Part shown: piece after piece, positions 7,330-14,738 of the stretch
How the letters are laid out: each line of letters starts with the position of its first letter
How positions within the stretch are numbered: position 1 is the first letter of the stretch
Source of the DNA: an uncultured Anaerolineae bacterium
Lineage (GTDB): Bacteria; Chloroflexota; Anaerolineae; Anaerolineales; Villigracilaceae
Reading direction: 5' to 3'
Assembly (NCBI GenBank): GCA_903854805.1
Contig: CAINXK010000018.1
Span: 1-17,270 of the forward strand
DNA length: 17,270 nucleotides
Notes under the pieces: generated by a model
What the model saw: the letters and a program-made list of their open reading frames with translations, nothing else
Database searches by the model: none
What the model was told of the DNA's origin: nothing
Position numbers and translations under genes: made by a program

Positions 7330-9534
7330 CAATTTAACCGCACTGCCAATCGGAACAGTGGCACTTTCACCCTGGGCACGTAACGGTAACACGACGTGAA
7401 AGTCACTCCCAGGAAAGTTTTGATCATCATAACCCGGGCTTTCCACCCAGATCCGGCCGCCATGCGCTTCAACAATCCCGCGTGAAAGCGCCAGTCCCAG
7501 GCCAACTCCGGATCCCTTAAATTTTGTTTTACCGGTGGAATGCTTATTCAATAAATCGCCAGGTTGATAAAACTTGGTAAAAATGATCTCCTGAAATTCG
7601 CTATCGACCCCCACCCCGGTATCACTAATCACAATCTCAACACCACCATCCGGTAAATCACGAGAATTGGCAGGAATGTACCGCCCAGTAACTGTGATCT
7701 GGCCATTATTAGGGGTAAATTTGATGGCATTAGCCAGAAGATGATGGAACAGCTTGGATAACGAATCTGGATCAGCCTGAATCGAAGGCAGGGCTGGCAA
7801 ATCAATTGTAATTCCCTGGCTGCGCTCAAATGCCGCAGTTTCCATCCTTTGCACTTCCGCTCGAATGATCTCGGCAATATACACGTTCTGAGGCTGCATA
7901 TCCAGAGAACGTGTATCCAGCTGGGCAATATCAAACATCGAATCCATAATCTCATGCTGGCGCAGGATACTCTTATGAATACCCACGACCTGTTCGCGCA
8001 GGTCTTCAGGCAAGTTCGTTGCTTCCAACAACATTTCAGTATAACCGCGTGCCACTGTTAAAGGCGTTCGTAATTCGTGCGAAGCAATGCTGATAAAATT
8101 TGACTTGGTTATCTCCAGATTACCCAAAATATGATTAGCCTGATCAAGAGAAGCGTAGGCCTCGCGCACCTGTTCGTTGAGATTCTTTAGATTTTCCACC
8201 AGGCGGGCATTTTCCAATGCAACGCCAGTCTGGCTGGCTATGGCAGCCAGCATGTTCAGATCTTCATCAGTGTAACGATTTCCAGACTTCGGCCCGAGCA
8301 CAAAGAGACCAATCCACTCGCCTTTACCAAAAATCGGAATATACACTTCCATCACCAGACTGCTCAACCACTGGCGCTCAGCTAACGGCGCATCCATAAA
8401 ACCCGGGGAAAAATCGATATCGTACTGCAGCAAAGCTGTCCTGTTGCCTATAAAAAAACGCGTTATCGGACTATCTTCAGCCAGAACTCCCGCAAGGTCT
8501 TGCGTCACTTCAACCCTACGCGCGCGACTGAGTCTAAAAACTTTGCGATTACCATCGGCAAGTTCCGGGTCAACCAGACATAAAAAGCCTTTATCAACTT
8601 CCAAAGCTTTTTTGATCGATCTGATCGAGACATCCGCCAGCTTATTCAGTTCAAGAATGTTGCTGATACTTGCGCTATAATCGCGCAAGGCCAGCGATGG
8701 GTCATAGATCTGAAGTTTATAGAGCCTATTGATCATTCCACGCATAAAACCAGATAAAGGTGTAAACAATAATAAGATAATAACTGCCAGCCCTGCTCCT
8801 GCTAAAAGTGGATCATAACCCGGATATGCACCTTCTACCCTGTCAACCACGGCAAACCCGATAAAATAGATTGTCAAACTCATTAGAGTGGAGATAAGAT
8901 ATATGCTGAATTGGCGAAAAAAATCGCGCACATCCGGGGTGTGGTAACGTAGAACAATATACGCCAATATAACCGCGCCCCCAAAACGCAGTTCGTTGGC
9001 ATACAAGCCCTGCTGGTAAAATATACTTAATTGATTGATGGATGAAAATAAAAGAACCGGGATCCAATAAAAAAGCCTGTTACGATGTAAATGCTGGCGA
9101 GTCTTTATCAGCGCCCGGATCAGGAGCACAAGTGTCAAGGCAAAATAAACAAGACCAGCCAAAAAGATGAGCAGAATATCGTTGACCAGGATCAGAACCG
9201 TACAAATAACCAGCCCCCCAAAAAAAATCCTAAGTCGAAATTCTTTTCCCAGGAAAACTCGCAAATTTTGATACAACAATACAGCCATCAGCAGCGAGAC
9301 GTACTCTTCCATTTCCGAAGGCACGCCAATCGGGCTTTCCTGGAAAAACCCCAAACTGGTTACTTGTTGCAACAGATAAAATGATACTGCCACAGCAACA
9401 TAGATCACCAACCAGAACGCCGGTGATCTAATATCCTTAAATCGACGTGCCCCGAAAATAATAATGGTCAGATAGACCAGACATTCCAGCACAGTCAGGA
9501 TAAAATTACTATTCAGGATATAGTTCAGAACCAT
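7321..9534 (-). CDS. Membrane-bound sensor histidine kinase with N-terminal multi-helix domain and GAF domain
   Basis: The protein has 737 residues. The first 265 contain seven or eight hydrophobic segments, a membrane sensor resembling 7TM-type input modules. A GAF domain covers about 290-445. A coiled region leads to HisKA with H-box ISIASHELRTPL (His486). HATPase_c follows with an N-box (LLANAIKFTPNN), a G1 box (DTGVGVD), an F box (FTKFYQ) and a G2 box (GSGVGLGLAL). It probably senses a membrane or small-molecule signal and phosphorylates a response regulator encoded elsewhere, as no regulator gene adjoins it. The ATG at 9534 has no SD site, and a TATACT hexamer ends only eight bases upstream, so the transcript may be leaderless. 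It is divergent from the GH13 gene across a 95-base gap. Confidence 0.92.
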   Translation of the reverse strand: MVLNYILNSNFILTVLECLVYLTIIIFGARRFKDIRSPAFWLVIYVAVAVSFYLLQQVTSLGFFQESPIGVPSEMEEYVSLLMAVLLYQNLRVFLGKEFRLRIFFGGLVICTVLILVNDILLIFLAGLVYFALTLVLLIRALIKTRQHLHRNRLFYWIPVLLFSSINQLSIFYQQGLYANELRFGGAVILAYIVLRYHTPDVRDFFRQFSIYLISTLMSLTIYFIGFAVVDRVEGAYPGYDPLLAGAGLAVIILLLFTPLSGFMRGMINRLYKLQIYDPSLALRDYSASISNILELNKLADVSIRSIKKALEVDKGFLCLVDPELADGNRKVFRLSRARRVEVTQDLAGVLAEDSPITRFFIGNRTALLQYDIDFSPGFMDAPLAERQWLSSLVMEVYIPIFGKGEWIGLFVLGPKSGNRYTDEDLNMLAAIASQTGVALENARLVENLKNLNEQVREAYASLDQANHILGNLEITKSNFISIASHELRTPLTVARGYTEMLLEATNLPEDLREQVVGIHKSILRQHEIMDSMFDIAQLDTRSLDMQPQNVYIAEIIRAEVQRMETAAFERSQGITIDLPALPSIQADPDSLSKLFHHLLANAIKFTPNNGQITVTGRYIPANSRDLPDGGVEIVISDTGVGVDSEFQEIIFTKFYQPGDLLNKHSTGKTKFKGSGVGLGLALSRGIVEAHGGRIWVESPGYDDQNFPGSDFHVVLPLRAQGESATVPIGSAVKLKL

Positions 9535-9542
9535 CTATAACT

Positions 9543-9548
9543 AGTATA
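9543..9548 (-). promoter_or_regulatory. Candidate -10 element of the membrane kinase gene (leaderless start)
   Basis: On the minus strand TATACT lies eight bases before the ATG at 9534. The only -35-like hexamer, TTGTGC, has a short 15-base spacer. If this -10 is used, transcription would start at or within a base or two of the ATG, which would explain the missing SD site. Confidence 0.3.
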
Positions 9549-9629
9549 CCCGAAATCGACACCGCACAATTCCATCAATCGTGTATAGTTAGGTAAGTAA
9601 TCGTTCTCATTAATAAGGAGCCTACCAAA

Positions 9630-12413
9630 ATGGCGGATTTGCTTTATGAATTTCATGTCTCACGAAAAGCACGTGATGTCTATCGCTTCGATGCCAACCT
9701 GTTTTCCAGCGATGGCCGTGTAATTGTGGCTGATTTTTCAGCTGCCAGGCGCTTCGCAGCTCAAATGAGCGAAGTTCGAGGATCGCCCGTACCTGCTTCT
9801 GATATCAATGCGATGGGTCTGATCGACGAAATCATGCATATCGTTATTCGGCAGTACGAATTACAAAACCCCGATGTCTTGACTCGCGCAGTCACGCGCA
9901 TGGAAAACAGCCTGGGAAAGGTTGGGTTTGAACAAGCTCAACTCAAATTTCTGGAAGAATTCCCCCCCGTGATGGTCTATCAGAAACAGGTTTGGGCTGC
10001 AGATTTCCTGAATGCTTATTCAGGGGGCAGATCCAACCGAAAAACCACACTGGAAGAGATGCTAATCCTCCATGTGACCAATTTGAATCCGGCAGTTCAA
10101 CCGTACAAGGAATTATTTGATGATACTGCCCTTAAACCAACGGGCTACGAAAATGTAGTCAAGGGACTATCTGACTTCTTCAGTGGTGAACAAGGCTTCG
10201 AGGGTGCCAACTCAACAGAAACGTTGATCCGGGTCCTGCGAGCTCCAGCGATCGCATCGCCTTATTCGCTCGAGGGTCAACTGCAATTCCTGCTTAAACA
10301 ATGGGGCGTCATCCTAGGCGAAGCTTTTGTAGAAAGGCTGCTGCGCGGCATGGACTATGTTAAAGAAGATGCCACCCGCGGCCAATTCGCCGGCGGGTTC
10401 GCAGGTGAGATTTCCGTGATGACCTTTGGCAACCAGGAATACACCGAGTACGAGCGCTTCAGCCCCGACAAGGATTGGATGCCGCGCCTGGTGCTGATTG
10501 CTAAAAATTCGTATGTCTGGCTCGACCAACTCTCCAAAAAATATGAGCGCGATATCCGCACCCTGGACGCCATCCCCGATGATGAACTTGATAGACTTGC
10601 CGGGGCGGGTATTACCGGTTTATGGTTAATCGGCCTATGGGAACGAAGCATTGCATCAAAAACCATCAAACAGATGATGGGTAATCCGGAAGCCGTCGCT
10701 TCTGCTTATTCCTTAATGGATTACCAGATCGCTGAAGACCTGGGCGGCTGGGCCGCCCTCGAAAGCCTGCGCTGGCGCGCCTGGCAGCGTGGCATCCGAC
10801 TCTCAGCCGATATGGTCCCCAATCACATGGGCATAGACTCAACCTGGGTTGTTCAGCATCCCGACTGGTTCCTCAGCCTGCCCTACCCTCCATATCCTGG
10901 ATATTCCTTCAACGGCAAAGATCTCTCGAACGATAGCCGTGTGGGCATCTTCATTGAAGATCACTATTATGACAAAACTGATGCAGCGGTGGTCTTCAAA
11001 CGCGCCGACCGCTGGACCGGTGACGTACGCTACATTTATCACGGTAATGATGGCACTTCCATGGCCTGGAATGATACGGCTCAGCTCGATTACCTGAAGG
11101 CTGAGGTACGCGAGGCTGTGATCCAGACCATCTTACACGTGGCACGCAGCTTCCCCATCATCCGTTTCGACGCCGCCATGACCCTGGCCAAACGTCACAT
11201 CCAACGCCTGTGGTTTCCAGAACCCGGTTCCGGTGGAGCGATTCCATCCCGCTCTGAACATGGTCTCACCCGCGAACAGTTCGACCAGGCCATCCCCGAA
11301 GAGTTTTGGCGCGAGGTAGTAGACCGAATTGCCGCCGAAGTACCCGATACCTTGCTGCTGGCTGAAGCCTTCTGGATGATGGAAGGCTACTTTGTACGCA
11401 CCCTGGGCATGCACCGTGTTTATAACTCGGCTTTTATGCACATGATGCGTAATGAGGATAATGCCAAATACCGCGCTGTGATGAAGAATACTCTTGAATT
11501 CGATCCACAAGTGCTCAAGCGTTTCGTTAATTTCATGAATAACCCTGACGAGAAAACGGCCATCGAACAGTTTGGCAATGGCGAAAAATATTTCGGAGTT
11601 GCCACGCTTATGACCACCCTGCCGGGTCTGCCAATGATTGGACACGGGCAAATCGAAGGCTTCCGCGAAAAATATGGCATGGAGTACCGGCGCGCCTACT
11701 GGGATGAACAGCCCGATACTGGCCTGATCGATCACCACGAACGCGTTATCTACCCACTCATGCGCCGCCGCTATCTATTTGCCGAGATGGATTTATTCTT
11801 ACTGTATGATGTCTTCTCTCCCGAAGGAGCCGTTAACGAGGATATTTACGCCTATTCCAACGGATCTGGGAACGAGCGTGCCCTGATTATTTATCACAAT
11901 AAATTTGCTGAAACCCGCGGATGGATCAAAACATCTACAGCCTATATGGACAAGGGCAGTGGGGAAATGCTCCAGAAAACTCTGGGAGAAGGGCTGGGAT
12001 TGCGTGGCGGTGAGAATGACTACCTCATTTTCCGCGATGTTAACAGCGGGCTGGAATTCATCCGGCCCAGCCGCAGCCTGGCGGAAAATGGGCTATACGT
12101 TGAATTAGGTGCCTACAAGTGTCATGCCTTTGTGGATTTCCGCGAAGTTTACGATGAAGATGGAAAGTGGAAAACCGTCTCTGAAGCGCTGAACGGCGCA
12201 GGCTACTGGGCAATTCAAGCCCGCTGGGACGAGTTATTTGCTCCAAAAGTGACAGCAGAAGTAGTCGAAGAAGTGATTACCAAAAAACCAAAAAAGGTGA
12301 GAAAACCAGCCACAAAAAAGCCGGTCACCGAAAAAAAGACCGCCAAAAAATCAACCAGTCCGGATGCTACATCAACAGTCAGGACAAAGCTCAAGAAAGC
12401 GGAAAAGAAATAA
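9630..12413 (+). CDS. GH13 alpha-amylase-family protein with long N-terminal extension and lysine-rich tail
   Basis: This is a cytosolic protein of 927 residues without a signal peptide. Residues 1-300 form an extension I do not recognise. A GH13-like barrel follows. Region I is ADMVPNHMG (Asp394, His399). Region II is IIRFDAAM (Arg512, nucleophile Asp514). Region III is LLLAEAFWM (acid/base Glu579). Region IV, usually ENHDE, reads NNPDEKTA: Asp640 is kept but Pro639 replaces the His. Next comes GLPMIGHGQIEGF, a form of the segment after the barrel. The catalytic triad is intact, so alpha-glucan or related glycoside chemistry is plausible, but the substrate is unknown. Residues 884-927 are rich in Lys, Pro, Ala and Thr, like histone H1-type tails. 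AAGGAG lies nine bases before the ATG. The sugar permeases 3 kb away may serve the same metabolism, by inference only. Confidence 0.88.
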   Translation: MADLLYEFHVSRKARDVYRFDANLFSSDGRVIVADFSAARRFAAQMSEVRGSPVPASDINAMGLIDEIMHIVIRQYELQNPDVLTRAVTRMENSLGKVGFEQAQLKFLEEFPPVMVYQKQVWAADFLNAYSGGRSNRKTTLEEMLILHVTNLNPAVQPYKELFDDTALKPTGYENVVKGLSDFFSGEQGFEGANSTETLIRVLRAPAIASPYSLEGQLQFLLKQWGVILGEAFVERLLRGMDYVKEDATRGQFAGGFAGEISVMTFGNQEYTEYERFSPDKDWMPRLVLIAKNSYVWLDQLSKKYERDIRTLDAIPDDELDRLAGAGITGLWLIGLWERSIASKTIKQMMGNPEAVASAYSLMDYQIAEDLGGWAALESLRWRAWQRGIRLSADMVPNHMGIDSTWVVQHPDWFLSLPYPPYPGYSFNGKDLSNDSRVGIFIEDHYYDKTDAAVVFKRADRWTGDVRYIYHGNDGTSMAWNDTAQLDYLKAEVREAVIQTILHVARSFPIIRFDAAMTLAKRHIQRLWFPEPGSGGAIPSRSEHGLTREQFDQAIPEEFWREVVDRIAAEVPDTLLLAEAFWMMEGYFVRTLGMHRVYNSAFMHMMRNEDNAKYRAVMKNTLEFDPQVLKRFVNFMNNPDEKTAIEQFGNGEKYFGVATLMTTLPGLPMIGHGQIEGFREKYGMEYRRAYWDEQPDTGLIDHHERVIYPLMRRRYLFAEMDLFLLYDVFSPEGAVNEDIYAYSNGSGNERALIIYHNKFAETRGWIKTSTAYMDKGSGEMLQKTLGEGLGLRGGENDYLIFRDVNSGLEFIRPSRSLAENGLYVELGAYKCHAFVDFREVYDEDGKWKTVSEALNGAGYWAIQARWDELFAPKVTAEVVEEVITKKPKKVRKPATKKPVTEKKTAKKSTSPDATSTVRTKLKKAEKK

Positions 12414-12438
12414 CTTGATTTCCAGGGCATGAAATCCA

Positions 12439-12472
12439 TGGTCGCGGCTTCAGAAATCTGACACCGCGACCA
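12439..12472 (+). repeat. Stem-loop downstream of the GH13 gene
   Basis: TGGTCGCGG and CCGCGACCA form a 9-bp GC-rich stem, with TCAG/CTGA pairing inside it. It starts 26 bases after the stop codon. No T run follows, so it is at best an atypical terminator or a 3'-protecting hairpin. Confidence 0.5.
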
Positions 12473-12485
12473 CCTGAATTGCTGG

Positions 12486-12499
12486 CTGTAAATTTACAG
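12486..12499. promoter_or_regulatory. Perfect 14-bp palindrome, candidate operator
   Basis: CTGTAAATTTACAG is perfectly self-complementary with no loop. It lies 46 bases before the TATAAT hexamer of the next gene, a position that suits a homodimeric regulator. A TTTT run lies five bases beyond, so a short terminator hairpin is the other reading. Confidence 0.35.
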
Positions 12500-12544
12500 T
12501 CTGGTTTTCTTATGGTATAAATGGTAACGGCCCAAAATTAGGGT

Positions 12545-12550
12545 TATAAT
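12545..12550 (+). promoter_or_regulatory. Consensus -10 element for the secreted-protein gene
   Basis: A perfect TATAAT lies 27 bases before the ATG at 12578. At 17-base spacing the -35 position reads TGGTAA, only three of six matches, so activation by a regulator is possible. Transcription would start near 12557, just before the AGGAGG ribosome site. Confidence 0.45.
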
Positions 12551-12577
12551 TGTTTGCATTACAGGAGGAAGTTACTA

Positions 12578-13120
12578 ATGAAATTACGCCTGCCATCGAA
12601 GAAGTTAATTATTGGAATGCTCAGCATTCTTATCACCGCTGCCATTCTATTGTCTGTGGTGCCTGCGGCATATGCCGAAGGGACTGGTCCTTTAACCGCC
12701 ATCCCCGGTCTGGGACGCCCGTCCAACGAGACCCTCATGCGCATGCATAGTAAAGAAGGCGGCTGGCTTCGTGATATGGAGTCTCTTTTCACCAAGTCCA
12801 ATCAGCTCTCCGGCACCTTTCAATCTTTAATCGATGCTGAAGCCAAAGAAGGCAAAAACGTGACCATCCTGACGGATGCGCTGACCACTTTTGATTCAGA
12901 AGTGACTGCCAGCCGCGAGATTCATACTCTCGCAGGTGCCAACATCCTCAACCTGGTGGGTTGGAAAGCCAATGGCGACGTACGCGATCGCCTGGCTGCC
13001 GGCATATCGCTGCTGGATGGTCGCGCTGGTCTTAGAGACGCCAATTTCCGCTTAACCACCGCCATAGAGAATCTCAGCAAGGGTTTTGCGAAGTGGCGAA
13101 CTGCGCGCATCCGACCATAA
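12578..13120 (+). CDS. Secreted helical protein of unknown function
   Basis: I do not recognise the family. The 180-residue product opens with a typical signal peptide: a basic start (MKLRLPSKK), a hydrophobic core (LIIGMLSILITAAILLSVV) and a probable signal peptidase I site after PAAYA. The mature part of about 146 residues is predicted to be largely helical. It includes an Asn/Gly-containing turn (LVGWKANGDVRDRL) and ends in a basic segment (FAKWRTARIRP). There are no Cys residues and no known catalytic motif. The start at 12578 is supported by an AGGAGGAAG ribosome site; an in-frame ATG 24 bases upstream has none. A lipoprotein gene follows after 48 bases on the same strand and shares the terminator, so the two probably form an exported pair. 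Confidence 0.8.
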   Translation: MKLRLPSKKLIIGMLSILITAAILLSVVPAAYAEGTGPLTAIPGLGRPSNETLMRMHSKEGGWLRDMESLFTKSNQLSGTFQSLIDAEAKEGKNVTILTDALTTFDSEVTASREIHTLAGANILNLVGWKANGDVRDRLAAGISLLDGRAGLRDANFRLTTAIENLSKGFAKWRTARIRP

Positions 13121-13168
13121 TTGCCTGCGGCACTTCAAAAAAAGCTTCATGTTTCACCAGGAACTTAA

Positions 13169-13489
13169 GTGAACAAAAATATTAAAGTTTGGGTTTGCGT
13201 TCTGATCATCGTCCTGTTCTCAACAGGGTGTTCAACTGGTGATGTTTCCGGTCAGGGCCAGGTTGATACTACCAGGCCTCAGCCGCAAGTCAGGGTGGAA
13301 ACCCTGCCAAGCAAAACTCCAGAAGCGGTTTTGGAAGTGACCAATACGTCTGAACCAGATCTCACCGCCACACCCGCAGCGTTGTATTACGACCCAACAC
13401 CGGATGTTGATTTACTTGCAAACCAAATCGAATCCATGATCGACGAAATCGACAGGAAACTGAAAGGCGAAAATTTCAGCCTGAAATAA
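13169..13489 (+). CDS. Small putative lipoprotein
   Basis: The product has 106 residues and begins at a GTG codon preceded by AGGA at six bases. The signal sequence (MNKNIKVWVCVLIIVLFSTGC) ends in a lipobox-like STGC with Cys21 as the probable lipidated residue. The mature part begins with a Gly/Thr/Pro-rich disordered linker (about 22-75), followed by an acidic amphipathic helix (LLANQIESMIDEIDRKLK). That layout suits a tethered linker with a helical tip. It follows the secreted protein and is closed by a strong terminator. I recognise no named family. Confidence 0.72.
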   Translation: MNKNIKVWVCVLIIVLFSTGCSTGDVSGQGQVDTTRPQPQVRVETLPSKTPEAVLEVTNTSEPDLTATPAALYYDPTPDVDLLANQIESMIDEIDRKLKGENFSLK

Positions 13490-13500
13490 TTCAAAGCGAA

Positions 13501-13539
13501 ACAAAAGAAGGGCAGCCTGGGCTGCCCTTCTTTTGTTTT
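13501..13539. terminator. Strong bidirectional Rho-independent terminator
   Basis: A perfect 16-bp stem starts ACAAAAGAAGGGCAGC, with tetraloop CTGG, and is followed by TTTT on the plus strand. On the minus strand the A-rich left side supplies T residues as well. It lies between the convergent lipoprotein gene and the 108-residue protein gene and can end both operons. Confidence 0.92.
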
Positions 13540-13588
13540 AAGATATTTTGTACTCTGGGCGAACCAATCGATCAGTTTCAGGTAGTGC

Positions 13589-13915
13589 TTAGCCACCGCC
13601 GCCAAGCAGATGTAATAACCTTTCCAACATCTCAGTACGGTAATCAATCGCCGCCTGTACATTTTCCTGGTGCATCTCGTTGACGATCGTATCCACCACA
13701 AGGCTGCCATCCGGGCCTTTCTTCATCGGCAGAATGGTTTCACTGTCACCATCAAGCCTGACAGTTGTACGAGCCGCCAATCTAGACTGGGTTGGATCTC
13801 CACCAATCTCCACGCAGCGAGTTTCCACCGTCATAGTAGCAACATCATCGACGTATTTCGCAATCTTATCTGCTGCGCTTTTAAGGGCTTCTTTCAATTC
13901 AGGGCTTGTCGCCAT
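13589..13915 (-). CDS. 108-residue protein, stand-alone copy of the shared helix-strand-helix domain
   Basis: I know of no named family for this protein. It has an N-terminal helix (about 6-24), a strand-rich middle (TMTVETRCVEIGG, then LAARTTVRLDGD) and a C-terminal helix (about 80-104) carrying H82-x3-V-x2-A-x3-R93. It ends in four glycines. The same order of elements, with the same H-x3-[VL]-x2-A-x3-R spacing, appears at the C-terminus of the peptidase and in the second half of the 258-residue protein encoded just upstream. It has no signal peptide or membrane helix. The start is firm, with AAGGAGA six bases before the ATG, inside the 19-base gap after the 258-residue gene. It is the last gene of the operon. 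It could be an adaptor or regulatory subunit that pairs with the homologous domains, by inference. Confidence 0.8.
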   Translation of the reverse strand: MATSPELKEALKSAADKIAKYVDDVATMTVETRCVEIGGDPTQSRLAARTTVRLDGDSETILPMKKGPDGSLVVDTIVNEMHQENVQAAIDYRTEMLERLLHLLGGGG

Positions 13916-13934
13916 ATCTTTCTCCTTGGGGTAT

Positions 13935-14711
13935 CTAAATGGTTTGAAGTTCTCTGGTTTGGGTCACAATTTTTAGCACATACTGGTAAACCACCGGTAA
14001 AGCCAGTAAGGCTCCACCCGGGGTTGCCATCAGGCTGGCTACTTTTGCTGAACCGCTGGCAACCGTCACAAACAGGCGCAAGCGCAGGTGGCGGGTTCGT
14101 GCCGCGGCAATCAACGTGCTTTCATGCAGACTGGTTTGAGAAGGCTCCACATCTCCCGCCCAGACCGTTTGCAGGTCACCACTCCAATTGATCGTGGTAC
14201 GCGCCAACAATTGGCCGGCAATGGAAGTCTCCACCCATGCAAAGTGCAACACATCGCGATCGATCTGCTTCATGATCGCATCTACCTGGCTGCGAGCCGT
14301 CTGCCACGCCTCACCAGCAAGCTCACTAATTCCAAAGCTGACCCCGGCCTCCGCACCCTGATCGACCGCAGCGACCTGGCCCAGGAGTTCGGCATCCAAG
14401 GCGTCCTCCTGAACCAACGGATTCGCATCAAAGCTCACCGCGGAAGACTGCGCCTGACGGCTTTGCTGGGATCTTTCCACCAGTCCACCCAGTCGATCTG
14501 GAACCTGGTCCAGGCTGGCATTGACTCGCGCTAATGCAGCATGGTTGGTCTTCAATATCTCACGTGCAAGATCCAGATCGGCAGGCAGCTGGACGCGATA
14601 GGTTTCCACATCAGGCTGGAGACTTTCGTCCGCCAATCCAAACGAGACATCCCGTGGTTGGGATACCCACAAACCTAAAACATCGTCAGCTGAGCTTTCA
14701 AAAACAGGCAT
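13935..14711 (-). CDS. 258-residue protein with shared domain and hydrophobic C-terminal segment
   Basis: The function is unknown. Residues 1-135 are acidic and polar with helical stretches (ADLDLAREILKTNHAAL; LDQVPDRLGGLVER) and no signal peptide. Residues about 136-217 look like the shared domain: a helix (AWQTARSQVDAIMKQID), a strand motif LLARTTINWSGD, then H196-x3-L-x2-A-x3-R207. The C-terminal 40 residues include a Gly/Ala/Val-rich hydrophobic segment (MATPGGALLALPVVYQYVL) that could insert into a membrane or be a buried helix pair. The ATG at 14711 is fixed by an in-frame TGA eight codon positions or fewer upstream; its ribosome site is weak (GGTGA), while AAGGAG at the peptidase stop is too far away. 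Translation may thus depend on coupling. Being next to the peptidase, it could be its substrate or its membrane-acting partner (inference). Confidence 0.78.
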   Translation of the reverse strand: MPVFESSADDVLGLWVSQPRDVSFGLADESLQPDVETYRVQLPADLDLAREILKTNHAALARVNASLDQVPDRLGGLVERSQQSRQAQSSAVSFDANPLVQEDALDAELLGQVAAVDQGAEAGVSFGISELAGEAWQTARSQVDAIMKQIDRDVLHFAWVETSIAGQLLARTTINWSGDLQTVWAGDVEPSQTSLHESTLIAAARTRHLRLRLFVTVASGSAKVASLMATPGGALLALPVVYQYVLKIVTQTRELQTI

Positions 14712-14738
14712 CTGTATTCACCGCGCGTTGTGCGCTCC

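Noticed and set aside
11133..11738. 201-codon frame antisense to the GH13 gene
   Set aside because: It lies opposite the conserved barrel motifs; the opening is explained by the codon bias of the real gene.
13670..14191. 173-codon plus-strand frame
   Set aside because: It spans two minus-strand genes with good starts and their gap, and shows no ribosome site or domain.
13935..14711. Bacterial gasdermin identity for the 258-residue protein
   Set aside because: Size and the protease neighbour fit, but the N-terminal sequence lacks gasdermin-like character and the protein instead carries the shared domain.
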